The notes under the pieces: model-generated
Database searches by the model: none
What the model saw: only the letters and a program-made list of their open reading frames with translations
What the model was told of the DNA's origin: nothing
In this document: positions 44,099 to 52,953 of the stretch, one piece after another
Layout: every line of letters starts with the position of its first letter
Numbering within the stretch: the stretch's first letter is position 1
Program-made: the position numbers and the translations under genes
Source: DASPLX01 sp035627375
Lineage (GTDB): Bacteria > Pseudomonadota > Gammaproteobacteria > Burkholderiales > Burkholderiaceae_D
DNA: 64,000 nucleotides
NCBI GenBank assembly: GCA_035627375.1
Contig: DASPLX010000057.1
Coordinates: 1 to 64,000 of the forward strand
Direction: 5' to 3'

Positions 44099-45802
44099 TC
44101 ACCGCACCACGATCAGATACAGCAACAGCAGGTTCAATACCGCCGATACCACCGCCACGGCGCGCCACACCGCCGCCGGATCGCGCTCCACCAGCGATTT
44201 CGCGGCAGGCGCCGCCAGCGGCCGCGCGGCGCCGCGCTCCAGCGCCAGCAGGAATTCCTCCGCCGTCTCGAACCGCCGCGCCGGATCGCGCGCCACGGCT
44301 TTCAGCAAGACGTTTTCCAACCAGAGCGGCAGGTCCGGCCGATACCGGCTAGGCGGCACCGGGTCGCCGAAACGCGGATGCTGGAACGGCTCGATCTCGC
44401 CGTAGGGATAACGGCGCGTCAGCATGTGGTACAGCGTCACGCCGGTCGCATAGATATCGGTCTGGCGCGACGGCGGCGCATTGTCGAATTGCTCGGGCGC
44501 GAGGAAGGACGGCGTGCCGGCCCGCGGCGCGCGCACTTCGTCGTCGGTTTCGAGGCCGGAGCGGGCGACGCCAAGGTCGAGCAGGCGCAATTCGCCGTCG
44601 TCCCCGAGGTGGACGTTGCCGGGCTTGATGTCGCGATGGACGATGCTGCGCCGATGCAGGGCGCCGACGGCGCGCACCAGCTTCACGCCGTGGGCGACGG
44701 CGTCGGGAATCGTGTAATGGGCGCCGGCGTCGAGATGCTGCTGTAGCGAATTGCCGTCGTGCCAGGTCGTCAGGTAGTAGACGTAATTCCTCTGTTCCGG
44801 CGTGATCACCTGCGGGAAGAAGCGCGCGACGACGCGCCTGGCCAGCCATTCCTCGTGCGCGAAGGCGGAGCGTTCGTGCTCGTCCTTTTCGCGGTCGGGA
44901 TGCAGCGTCTTCAGCGCCAGCTTGCGCTGCGTCTTCGGATCGATGACGCGATAGAGCAGCGTCGCCGGCGACATATGGACCAAGGCATCGACGAGGTAAC
45001 CGTCCAGGTACTGGCCGCGCTTCAGCTTCGGCGGCAGCGGCAATCGCGCCGACATCGACAAGGCGTCGCGCAGATTCGTCTGCGGCAGGTTCTCGACGCG
45101 CAGCATGAGCGCGCTGGCGTTGTCTTGCGAACCCGCGGCGAGCGCCTGTTCGACCAGCTCCTTCGCCGCGCGCTCGGCGTCGAGCTTGCCGAGCGCGAGC
45201 TCGGACAGCTTGCAGGACAGGTCGAACTCCGTCAGCGGCGACCACACGCCGTCGGTCGCCAGCAGAAAGACATCGCCCTCCCGCAATTCGCCCATGCCGT
45301 GGTCGACGGCGAGATGCGAATCGAGGCCGATGGCGCGCGTGAGAACGTGCCGCATCTCCGGCCGGTCCCAGACATGATCGGTGGTGAGGCGCGTCAGCGC
45401 GCCGCGGCGCAGCAGGTAGAGCCGCGAATCGCCGGCATGGGCGAAGTAATAGAAGCGGCCGCGCAAGACCAGCGCGGTGAGCGTGGTCGCCATGCCGGCC
45501 AGTTCCGGACGCACCGAGCTTTGCTGCTGCACCCAGCTGTTGGTCGCCTTCAGCACGCGGTCGAGCGCCTGCGTGACCGGCCAGGTATCGGGCGTGGCGT
45601 AGTAATCGGCCAGCAAGCCGCGCACCGCGTACTCCGAGGCTTCGCGGCCGCCGGTGTTGCCCGAAACGCCGTCGGCGACGGCGGCGATCAAGCCCTTGGC
45701 CGACAGCTCGGGCTCGTTCGGCGTGACCATGCCGACGAAATCCTCGTTGCGCTCGCGCTGGCCCGCGAGCGAAGCATGACCGGTGGAGATGGCGAGGGGC
45801 AT
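44099..45802 (-). CDS. PP2C phosphatase-Ser/Thr kinase fusion protein of the nitrate cluster
   Basis: 567 residues. The N-terminal PP2C domain (about 1-245) has RNEDFVG, AAVADGVSGNTGG, HAGDSRLYLL and GSQDNASALML, the metal-binding Asp residues intact. The protein kinase domain (about 265-530) has the Lys in LALKTLHPD and HRDIKPGNVHL, but the metal-binding motif is DLG and the glycine-rich loop is weak. A single transmembrane segment (about 545-565) anchors the C-terminus. It starts 30 bases after the nasA stop, so the two form one operon. Similar fusion proteins are known beside nitrate/nitrite transporters; the substrate is unknown, and the transporter is the natural candidate. Confidence 0.92.
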   Translation of the reverse strand: MPLAISTGHASLAGQRERNEDFVGMVTPNEPELSAKGLIAAVADGVSGNTGGREASEYAVRGLLADYYATPDTWPVTQALDRVLKATNSWVQQQSSVRPELAGMATTLTALVLRGRFYYFAHAGDSRLYLLRRGALTRLTTDHVWDRPEMRHVLTRAIGLDSHLAVDHGMGELREGDVFLLATDGVWSPLTEFDLSCKLSELALGKLDAERAAKELVEQALAAGSQDNASALMLRVENLPQTNLRDALSMSARLPLPPKLKRGQYLDGYLVDALVHMSPATLLYRVIDPKTQRKLALKTLHPDREKDEHERSAFAHEEWLARRVVARFFPQVITPEQRNYVYYLTTWHDGNSLQQHLDAGAHYTIPDAVAHGVKLVRAVGALHRRSIVHRDIKPGNVHLGDDGELRLLDLGVARSGLETDDEVRAPRAGTPSFLAPEQFDNAPPSRQTDIYATGVTLYHMLTRRYPYGEIEPFQHPRFGDPVPPSRYRPDLPLWLENVLLKAVARDPARRFETAEEFLLALERGAARPLAAPAAKSLVERDPAAVWRAVAVVSAVLNLLLLYLIVVR

Positions 45803-45832
45803 GTCGGTAGTATGCAGCCGATCCGCGACGAA

Positions 45833-47047
45833 TCAGATCTTGGCGGTCGTCATCGCGGCGCTGCCCCAGGTCGTGCGCCAGCGCGCCTTGACGAAGGACA
45901 GGCCGAGCAGCGCGATCACCGCGAGCGAGGCGAAGACGGTCAGCCCCAGCTGATAGCTGCCCGTGATCTGCTTCGAATAACCGAGGCTGGATGCGAGATA
46001 GAAGCCGCCGATGCCGCCCGCCATGCCGACCAGGCCGGTCATGACGCCGATCTCCTTGCGGAAGCGCTGCGGCACGAGCTGGAACACGGCGCCGTTGCCG
46101 GTGCCGAGCGAGAGCATCGCGCACACGAACACGGCGACGGCGGCGATCGACGACTCGAGGCCGGTGCTGGCGATGAACAGGAACGCGGCGGCCAGCGCGT
46201 ACATCAGCGACAGCGTGCGGATGCCGCCGATGCGGTCGGCGATCACGCCGCCGAGCGGACGCACCAGGGAGCCGGCGAACACGCAGGCCGCGGTGAAGTA
46301 ACCGGCACTGACCGGCGACAGGCCGTATTGGGTATTGAAATAGATCGTCAGCGACGAGGCGAGGCCGGAGAAGCCGCCGAAGGTCACGCCGTAGAAGAAC
46401 ATGAACCACCACGCGTCCTTATCCTTCAAGACATGCAGGTATTCGACCATCGCTTTCGGCGGCGGCGCGGACGGCGCATCTTTCGCGAACGCCATGTAAA
46501 CGAAGAGGGCGACGCCGAGCGGAATCAGGCACAGGCCGAACACGTTCTGCCAGCCGAAGGCGATCGCCAGCGAGGGGGCGAACAAGGCGGCGAAGGCGGT
46601 GCCGGAATTGCCGGCGCCGGCGATGCCGAGCGCGGTGCCTTGATGCTCGGGCGGATACCAGCGCGACGCCAGCGGCAGCGCGACGGCGAACGCCGCGCCG
46701 GCGACGCCGAGCAGTATGCCGAGCGCCAGCAGCTTGTCGTAGCTGTGCAGGTCGCCGAGCCAGGCCCATAGCAGTCCCGCCATCACGACCAGCTGGCCGA
46801 TCGCGCCGGCCCTCTTCGGCCGCAAGTGATCGACCATCACGCCCATCACGATCCGCAGCAGCGCGCCGGCGAGCAGCGGCGTGGCGACCACCAAGCCTTT
46901 CTGCGCGGCGGTGAGGCCGAGATCCTTCGAGATCTGCACGGCGAGCGGCCCGAGGATGACCCATACCATGAAGCTCAAATCGAAATAAAGGAACGAAGCG
47001 AGCAGCGTCGGCGTGTGTCCCGCCTTCCAGAACGAAGTCTTGTGCAT
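45833..47047 (-). CDS. nasA: Nitrate/nitrite MFS transporter NasA (NarK family)
   Basis: 404 residues, about 12 transmembrane helices. The nitrate signatures of the NNP family are visible: GIAGAGNSGTAFAALFAPSLA in the first half and GTGNGAVFQLVPQRF in the second. The ATG at 47047 has AAGG upstream. It shares a 262-base divergent region with nirB and has its own sigma-54 promoter there. With the NrtABD transporter in the same region, the cell has two uptake routes for nitrate or nitrite. Confidence 0.94.
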   Translation of the reverse strand: MHKTSFWKAGHTPTLLASFLYFDLSFMVWVILGPLAVQISKDLGLTAAQKGLVVATPLLAGALLRIVMGVMVDHLRPKRAGAIGQLVVMAGLLWAWLGDLHSYDKLLALGILLGVAGAAFAVALPLASRWYPPEHQGTALGIAGAGNSGTAFAALFAPSLAIAFGWQNVFGLCLIPLGVALFVYMAFAKDAPSAPPPKAMVEYLHVLKDKDAWWFMFFYGVTFGGFSGLASSLTIYFNTQYGLSPVSAGYFTAACVFAGSLVRPLGGVIADRIGGIRTLSLMYALAAAFLFIASTGLESSIAAVAVFVCAMLSLGTGNGAVFQLVPQRFRKEIGVMTGLVGMAGGIGGFYLASSLGYSKQITGSYQLGLTVFASLAVIALLGLSFVKARWRTTWGSAAMTTAKI

Positions 47048-47088
47048 GATGGGCCTTGTCGAAGATGGATGATTTTGTCGGCCCGTCA

Positions 47089-47104
47089 TGCAATCGCTAT
47101 GCCA
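47089..47104 (-). promoter_or_regulatory. Sigma-54 promoter of nasA
   Basis: The minus strand reads TGGCATAGCGATTGCA, GG and GC ten bases apart, with one mismatch to consensus. The expected start is near 47078, giving a leader of about 30 bases. Confidence 0.85.
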
Positions 47105-47186
47105 CGCCTTGATCGCGGACAAACGCATCGATTCCGGTGCAAGGGCGTGTCGTAATCGTGCGGCGCCTGCCCGCCGCCGCTGATGT

Positions 47187-47203
47187 TGCACTGCGGCGGT
47201 GCA
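47187..47203. promoter_or_regulatory. NtrC-type binding site between nasA and nirB
   Basis: TGCACT, five bases, GGTGCA: a near-exact match to TGCACC-N5-GGTGCA. It lies about 83 bases from the nasA promoter and 41 bases from the nirB promoter. A further GGTGCA with an abutting GCACC follows at 47220-47230. Confidence 0.85.
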
Positions 47204-47243
47204 GGGAAGACCACTTCTTGGTGCAGCACCGGGGCCTTTCGAC

Positions 47244-47259
47244 TGGCACTGCTCTTGCT
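47244..47259 (+). promoter_or_regulatory. Sigma-54 promoter of the nirBD-nasC operon
   Basis: TGGCACTGCTCTTGCT is a full match to the -24/-12 consensus. Transcription should start near 47270, 40 bases before the nirB ATG. No ANTAR hairpins or terminator follow it. Confidence 0.9.
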
Positions 47260-47309
47260 ATTGCCATATCGGTAGCTTCAATGGCGAAGCGCATTTGGAG
47301 GAAGCTTTA

Positions 47310-49760
47310 ATGAAGAAGCTGAAGTTGGTCATGGTCGGCAACGGTATGGCGGGGGTGCGCACTCTCGAGGAATTGCTGAAGATTGCGCCCGACATCTACG
47401 AGATCACGGTGTTCGGCGCCGAGCCCTATGCGAATTACAACCGCATCCTGTTGTCGCCGGTGCTGGCCGGCGAACAGACCGTCAAGGACATCATGCTCAA
47501 CGATGTCGATTGGTACCAGGAGAATGGCATCACTCTGCATCTCGGCAAGAAGATCGCGAAGATCGACCGCAGCAAGCGGATCGTGATCGCCGAGGACGGC
47601 ACGACCGCCGAATACGACCGCCTCTTGCTCGCGACCGGTTCGAATCCCTTCATTCTTCCGGTGCCCGGCAAGGACTTGCAGGGCGTGATTTCCTATCGCG
47701 ACATCCAGGACACGAACGCGATGATCGACGCCGCGCGGCAGTACAAGCATGCGGTTGTCATCGGCGGCGGCCTGCTCGGCCTCGAAGCGGCGAACGGCTT
47801 GAAGCTGCGCGGCATGGACGTGACGGTGGTGCATCTGCCGAACTGGCTGATGGAGCGCCAGCTCGATCCGACCGCCGGCAAGATGCTGCAGAAATCGCTC
47901 GAGGACCGCGGCCTCAAGTTCCTGCTCGAGAAGAACACGAAGGAGCTGATCGGCGACGCGGATGACGGCAAAGGCGGCCGCGTGAAGGCGGTGCGCTTCA
48001 CCGATGGCCTGGAAGTGCCGGCCGACCTGGTCGTGATGGCGGTCGGCATCCGGCCCAACACGACGCTGGCGGAATCGGCCGGCCTCTATTGCAACCGCGG
48101 CATCGTGGTCAACGACACGATGCAGACCTACGACCCGCGCGTCTACGCGGTCGGCGAATGCGTCAATCATCGCGGCACCGCCTACGGCCTGGTCGCGCCG
48201 CTGTTCGAAATGGCGAAGGTGTGCGCCAATCACCTCGGCAATTTCGGCATCGGCCGCTACCAGGGCTCGGTCACCTCGACCAAGCTGAAGGTGACCGGCA
48301 TCGACCTGTTCTCGGCGGGCGAATTCATGGGCGGCGAAGGCGCCGAGGAAATCGTGCTGTCCGATCCCATCGGCGGCGTCTACAAGAAGCTGGTGCTGAA
48401 GGACGACAAGCTGGTCGGCGCCTGCCTGTACGGCGACACGGTCGACGGTTCCTGGTATTTCAAGCTGCTGCGCGAAGGCAGGAACGTCGGCGAGATCCGC
48501 GACACGCTGATGTTCGGAGAATCCAACACCGGCCGCCCCGGCGACACTGGCCACGAGGGATTCACCAAGGCGGCCGCGATGCCGGACGACGCCGAGGTGT
48601 GCGGCTGCAACGGCGTGTGCAAGGGAACCATCGTCAAGGCGATCAAGGAAAAGGGCCTATTCACGCTCGAAGACGTGCGCAAGCACACCAAGGCGTCGGC
48701 GTCCTGCGGCTCGTGCACCGGGCTGGTCGAACAGATCGTGATGGCGACCGCCGGCGGCGATTTCTCGGCCTCGCCCAAGGCCAAGCCGATGTGCGGCTGC
48801 ACCGACCACACGCACCAGGAAGTGCGCGCCGCGATCAAGGCCAACAAGCTGCTGACGATTCCGCAAGTGATGCAATTCATGGAGTGGCGCGCCCCGAACG
48901 GCTGTTCTTCCTGTCGCCCGGCGCTCAACTATTACCTGATCTCGACCTGGCCGCACGAGGCGAAGGACGATCCGCAATCGCGCTTCATCAACGAGCGCGC
49001 CCACGCCAATATCCAGAAGGACGGCACCTATTCGGTGGTGCCGCGCATGTGGGGCGGTGAGACGACGGCCGATGAATTGCGCCGCATCGCCGACACGGTC
49101 GACAAGTTCAAGATCCCGACCGTGAAGGTGACCGGCGGCCAGCGCATCGATCTGCTCGGCGTGAAGAAGGAAGACTTGCCGGCCGTGTGGCAAAGCCTGG
49201 GCATGCCGTCCGGCCACGCCTATGCGAAGGCCTTGCGCACGGTGAAGACTTGCGTCGGCTCCGAATGGTGCCGCTTCGGCACCCAGGATTCGACCTTGAT
49301 GGGCAAGCAGCTCGAACGCGCGTTGTGGCGCATGTACGCGCCGCACAAGGTCAAACTCGCGGTGTCGGGCTGCCCGCGCAATTGCGCCGAGGCCGGCATC
49401 AAGGACGTCGGCGTGATCGGCGTCGATTCGGGCTGGGAGATCTACGTCGCCGGCAACGGCGGCATCAAGACCGAGGTCGCGGAATTCTTCGTCAAGGTGA
49501 AGACGCACGAGGAAGTGCTGGAATATTCGGGCGCCTTCCTGCAGCTGTACCGGGAAGAGGGCTGGTATCTCGAGCGCACGGTGCATTATGTCGCGCGCGT
49601 CGGTCTCGATTACGTGAAGAAGAGGGTGGTGGAGGACGCGGGCAACCGCAAGGCCTTGTACGAACGCCTGCTGTTCTCCCTCGACGGCGAGCCTGACCCG
49701 TGGCACGAGCGGAAACAGGCGCTCGTCGACGAACGCCAGTTCGCACCGTTGACCGTATAA
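47310..49760 (+). CDS. nirB: Assimilatory nitrite reductase NAD(P)H large subunit NirB
   Basis: 816 residues; reduces nitrite to ammonium in the cytoplasm with NAD(P)H through FAD, iron-sulfur and siroheme. FAD/NAD domain (about 1-300) with GNGMAGVRTLEEL and VVIGGGLLGLEAANGL. Then a BFD-like [2Fe-2S] segment CGCNGVCKG...CGSCTG (about 430-475), a second one CGCTDHTH...CSSCRP (about 495-535), and the siroheme/[4Fe-4S] domain with TCVGSEWC and GCPRNCAEAG (about 640-700). The start is MKKLKLVMVGNG with TTTGGAGG upstream. First gene of nirB-nirD-nasC. Confidence 0.97.
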   Translation: MKKLKLVMVGNGMAGVRTLEELLKIAPDIYEITVFGAEPYANYNRILLSPVLAGEQTVKDIMLNDVDWYQENGITLHLGKKIAKIDRSKRIVIAEDGTTAEYDRLLLATGSNPFILPVPGKDLQGVISYRDIQDTNAMIDAARQYKHAVVIGGGLLGLEAANGLKLRGMDVTVVHLPNWLMERQLDPTAGKMLQKSLEDRGLKFLLEKNTKELIGDADDGKGGRVKAVRFTDGLEVPADLVVMAVGIRPNTTLAESAGLYCNRGIVVNDTMQTYDPRVYAVGECVNHRGTAYGLVAPLFEMAKVCANHLGNFGIGRYQGSVTSTKLKVTGIDLFSAGEFMGGEGAEEIVLSDPIGGVYKKLVLKDDKLVGACLYGDTVDGSWYFKLLREGRNVGEIRDTLMFGESNTGRPGDTGHEGFTKAAAMPDDAEVCGCNGVCKGTIVKAIKEKGLFTLEDVRKHTKASASCGSCTGLVEQIVMATAGGDFSASPKAKPMCGCTDHTHQEVRAAIKANKLLTIPQVMQFMEWRAPNGCSSCRPALNYYLISTWPHEAKDDPQSRFINERAHANIQKDGTYSVVPRMWGGETTADELRRIADTVDKFKIPTVKVTGGQRIDLLGVKKEDLPAVWQSLGMPSGHAYAKALRTVKTCVGSEWCRFGTQDSTLMGKQLERALWRMYAPHKVKLAVSGCPRNCAEAGIKDVGVIGVDSGWEIYVAGNGGIKTEVAEFFVKVKTHEEVLEYSGAFLQLYREEGWYLERTVHYVARVGLDYVKKRVVEDAGNRKALYERLLFSLDGEPDPWHERKQALVDERQFAPLTV

Positions 49761-49783
49761 ACATTCTTCACGAGGGAATCATC

Positions 49784-50131
49784 ATGCAACCCGTATGGAA
49801 ATCCATCTGCGCCGTCGACGACATTCCGGTTCTCGGCGCCCGCGTCGTCAAGCGCAGCGGCCAGCACGATGTCGCCGTGTTCCGCAACGATGCGGACCAG
49901 GTCTTCGCATTGCTCGACCGCTGCCCGCACAAGGGCGGCCCGCTGTCGCAAGGCATCGTCTACGGCGAGCGCGTCGCCTGCCCGCTGCACAACTGGAACA
50001 TCGAGCTCCAATCCGGTTGCGCCGCCGCTCCCGACGAAGGCTGCACGCAGAAATTCAGCGTCAAGGTCGAGGACGGCAAGGTCTACCTGGATGTCAACGA
50101 ACTGATGGGCCAGACCGCCGAGGCTGCATGA
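49784..50131 (+). CDS. nirD: Nitrite reductase small subunit NirD (Rieske-type)
   Basis: 115 residues. A Rieske-like [2Fe-2S] domain with CPHKGGPLSQG and CPLHNWNIEL, which has all four ligands; many NirD proteins lack them, so this one belongs to the cluster-binding group. CGAGGGAA precedes the ATG. Its last bases overlap the start of nasC (ATGA). Confidence 0.95.
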   Translation: MQPVWKSICAVDDIPVLGARVVKRSGQHDVAVFRNDADQVFALLDRCPHKGGPLSQGIVYGERVACPLHNWNIELQSGCAAAPDEGCTQKFSVKVEDGKVYLDVNELMGQTAEAA

Positions 50132-52899
50132 GCACGGCGGTAGGCGTGTTGCGCGAATCCAAGGCGACCTGCTGCTACTGCGGCGTCGGCTGCGGCGTGA
50201 TCGTCCAGAGCGACGGCCGCGAGATCGTCGGCGTGCGCGGCGATCCCGACCACCCCGCCAATTTCGGCCGGCTCTGCACCAAGGGCAGCACGCTGCATCT
50301 GACGGCGCGGCCGGCATTGCAGCGACAGGCGCGCGCCCTGTATCCGGAACTGCGCTTCCTGCGCACCGCGCCGCGCGAGCGCGTGTCCTGGGACGCCGCG
50401 TTCGACGTGCTGGCCCGCAAGTTCGCCGCCGCGATCCGCGAGCACGGCCCGGACAGCGTCGGCTTCTACATCTCCGGACAACTGCTGACCGAGGACTACT
50501 ATGTCTTCAACAAGCTCGCCAAGGGTCTGATCGGTACCAACAACATCGACACCAATTCGCGCCTGTGCATGTCGAGCGCGGTGGCCGGCTACAAGCAGAC
50601 GCTCGGGGCCGACGCGCCGCCGGCCTGCTATGAGGATATCGACCATGCCGACCTGATCTTCATCGCCGGTTCCAACACCGCGTATGCGCATCCGGTGCTG
50701 TACCGCCGGATCGAGGAGGCGCGCAAGCGGAATCCCGCGCTGAAGGTGATCGTCGCCGATCCGCGCCGCACCGACACGGCGCGCGAGGCCGATCTGTTTC
50801 TGCCGTTGTTGCCGGGCACCGATGTCGCGCTGTTCAACGGCATGCTGCATGTCTGCCTGTGGGAAGGATTGATCGACCAGGCTTACATCGATGCGCATAC
50901 CGAAGGTTTCGCCGCGCTCAAGGAAACGGTGCGCGGCTATACGCCGGCGCATGTGGCGCAGCTGTGCGGCATCCGCGAGGACGACCTGGTGAGGGCGGCG
51001 CGCATGTTCGGGGCGGCGCGCGCGGCGCTGTCGCTGTATTGCCAGGGCTTGAACCAATCGTCGTCGGGCACGGCCAAGAATGCGGCGCTCATCAATCTGC
51101 ACCTGGCCACGCGCCAGATCGGCAAGCCCGGCGCAGGACCGTTCTCGCTGACCGGGCAGCCGAACGCGATGGGCGGGCGCGAAGTCGGCGGCCTGGCGAA
51201 CCTGTTGTCCGCGCACCGCGATCTCGCCAACCCGGAACACCGCGCCGAGGTGGCGCGGCTATGGGGCGTGGACGACGTGCCTTCCAAGCCGGGCAAGACC
51301 GCTATCGAAATGTTCGAGGCGGCGCGCCAGGGCGAGATCAAGATCCTGTGGATCGCCTGCACCAACCCCGCGCAATCGCTGCCCGACCAGAAGCTCGTGC
51401 GCGCCGCGCTGGAGAAGGCCGAACTGGTCGTCCTGCAGGAAGCCTATGCCACGACGGCGACGGCCCCTTATGCCGACATCCTGCTGCCGGCCACCACCTG
51501 GGGCGAGAAGGAAGGCACGGTCACCAATTCCGAGCGGCGCATCACGCGTTTCAAGCCGGTGCTCGACAAGCCGGCGCAGGCCAGGCACGACTGGGAGATC
51601 GTGATCGAGTTCGCGCGCCGGCTCGAGGTTTTGCTTGGGCGCGAAAGAACGTTGTTTCCGTACGCCTGCGTCGAGCAGATCTGGAACGAGCATCGCGAAT
51701 CGACGCGCGGCCGCGACCTCGACATCACCGGCTTGTCCTACGCCATCCTCGAACAGCAAGGTCCGCAGCAATGGCCGTTCCCGGAGGGCGCGACCGCCGG
51801 CAAGAAGCGGCTCTACGAGGATGGCATCTTCCCGACCGCCAGCGGCCGCGCCAAATTCGTCGATGCGACCTATCAACCGGTGGCCGAACCGGTCGACACG
51901 CGCTTTCCGTTCCGGCTGACCACCGGCCGCCTGCGCGATCAATGGCACGGCATGAGCCGCACCGGAACGGTCGCGCAATTGTTCGCGCATGCCGCCGAAC
52001 CCGCGGTCCTGATGGCGCCGATCGACATGGAGCGGCGCTTCATCAAGCCGGGCGACCTGGTGCATGTGACCAGCCGCCGCGGTTCGCAAATCCTGCCGGC
52101 CGCCGCCAGCGACGATCTGCGTTCCGGGCAAGCCTTCATCGGCATGCATTGGGGCGAGGAATACCTGTCCGGCCGCGGTTCGGCCGGGCAGGGCGCGTGC
52201 GGCGTGAACACGCTGACCGTGCCGGCGTTCGATCCGTATTCGAAGCAGCCCGAGCTCAAGCATGCGGCGGTGAAGATCCTGAAGGCCGAATTGCCGTGGC
52301 GCTTCGTGGCGTTCGGCTGGGTGGACGAGGAAAAGGCCTTGACGCTGCAGGCGGCGCTCAGGCCGCATATGCGGCGCTTCGCCTACGCCGCCTGCACCTT
52401 GTTCGGACGCGAGCGCGTGGGCGTGCTGTTCCGCGCGGCCGACGATTATCCGGCGCCGGCGGAACTGACGGCGCTGATCGAAGCCGGGTTCGGTCTGACC
52501 GGGAGCGCCGTGCTGCGTTACGACGACGCGCGGCGCGGCAACGCGCGCCGCATGCTGGTCGAGAACGGGCGGCTCGCTGCCGTCGCGCTCGCGGGCGACA
52601 CCTCGGCCGAGCACTGGCTGCGCGACTATCTCGAAAACGAACAGCCGGTGGCGAAGCTCGGACGCCTGCTGTTGATGCCGTCGTCGCAGGCGCCGCAGGG
52701 ATTCAAGGCGCGCGGCCGCATCGTCTGCGCTTGCTTCAACGTGGCGGAGACCGAGATCGCCGAAGCCATCGGGAAAGACGAGCCGGCATCGCTCGACGCT
52801 CTGCAGCGCCGGCTCAAGTGCGGGACGAATTGCGGTTCCTGCGTTCCGGAGTTGAAGCGGATGATCGCCGTCCGCACGGCGGCGCCGGTGGCGACCTGA
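50128..52899 (+). CDS. nasC: Assimilatory nitrate reductase catalytic subunit NasC
   Basis: 923 residues; reduces nitrate to nitrite in the cytoplasm. The N-terminus has the [4Fe-4S] motif CCYCGVGCGVIV with the last Cys in GRLCTKG. Molybdopterin dinucleotide domains follow: TNNIDTNSRLCMSSAVAGY, GLNQSSSGTAKN, TGQPNAMGGREVGG, and the C-terminal MGD-binding fold from about 600 (FRLTTGRLRDQWHGMSRTG). A BFD-like [2Fe-2S] domain ends the protein (CACFNVAETEIAEAI, CGTNCGSCVPELKRM), as in Klebsiella-type NasA. No separate flavoprotein electron-transfer subunit is encoded here. It overlaps nirD by four bases. Confidence 0.96.
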   Translation: MSTAVGVLRESKATCCYCGVGCGVIVQSDGREIVGVRGDPDHPANFGRLCTKGSTLHLTARPALQRQARALYPELRFLRTAPRERVSWDAAFDVLARKFAAAIREHGPDSVGFYISGQLLTEDYYVFNKLAKGLIGTNNIDTNSRLCMSSAVAGYKQTLGADAPPACYEDIDHADLIFIAGSNTAYAHPVLYRRIEEARKRNPALKVIVADPRRTDTAREADLFLPLLPGTDVALFNGMLHVCLWEGLIDQAYIDAHTEGFAALKETVRGYTPAHVAQLCGIREDDLVRAARMFGAARAALSLYCQGLNQSSSGTAKNAALINLHLATRQIGKPGAGPFSLTGQPNAMGGREVGGLANLLSAHRDLANPEHRAEVARLWGVDDVPSKPGKTAIEMFEAARQGEIKILWIACTNPAQSLPDQKLVRAALEKAELVVLQEAYATTATAPYADILLPATTWGEKEGTVTNSERRITRFKPVLDKPAQARHDWEIVIEFARRLEVLLGRERTLFPYACVEQIWNEHRESTRGRDLDITGLSYAILEQQGPQQWPFPEGATAGKKRLYEDGIFPTASGRAKFVDATYQPVAEPVDTRFPFRLTTGRLRDQWHGMSRTGTVAQLFAHAAEPAVLMAPIDMERRFIKPGDLVHVTSRRGSQILPAAASDDLRSGQAFIGMHWGEEYLSGRGSAGQGACGVNTLTVPAFDPYSKQPELKHAAVKILKAELPWRFVAFGWVDEEKALTLQAALRPHMRRFAYAACTLFGRERVGVLFRAADDYPAPAELTALIEAGFGLTGSAVLRYDDARRGNARRMLVENGRLAAVALAGDTSAEHWLRDYLENEQPVAKLGRLLLMPSSQAPQGFKARGRIVCACFNVAETEIAEAIGKDEPASLDALQRRLKCGTNCGSCVPELKRMIAVRTAAPVAT

Positions 52900-52953
52900 C
52901 ATGGAAAGAGGAGCCGCTTCCCTCGGGCGGCGGCTCCGTAGTACCCTGTGCCG

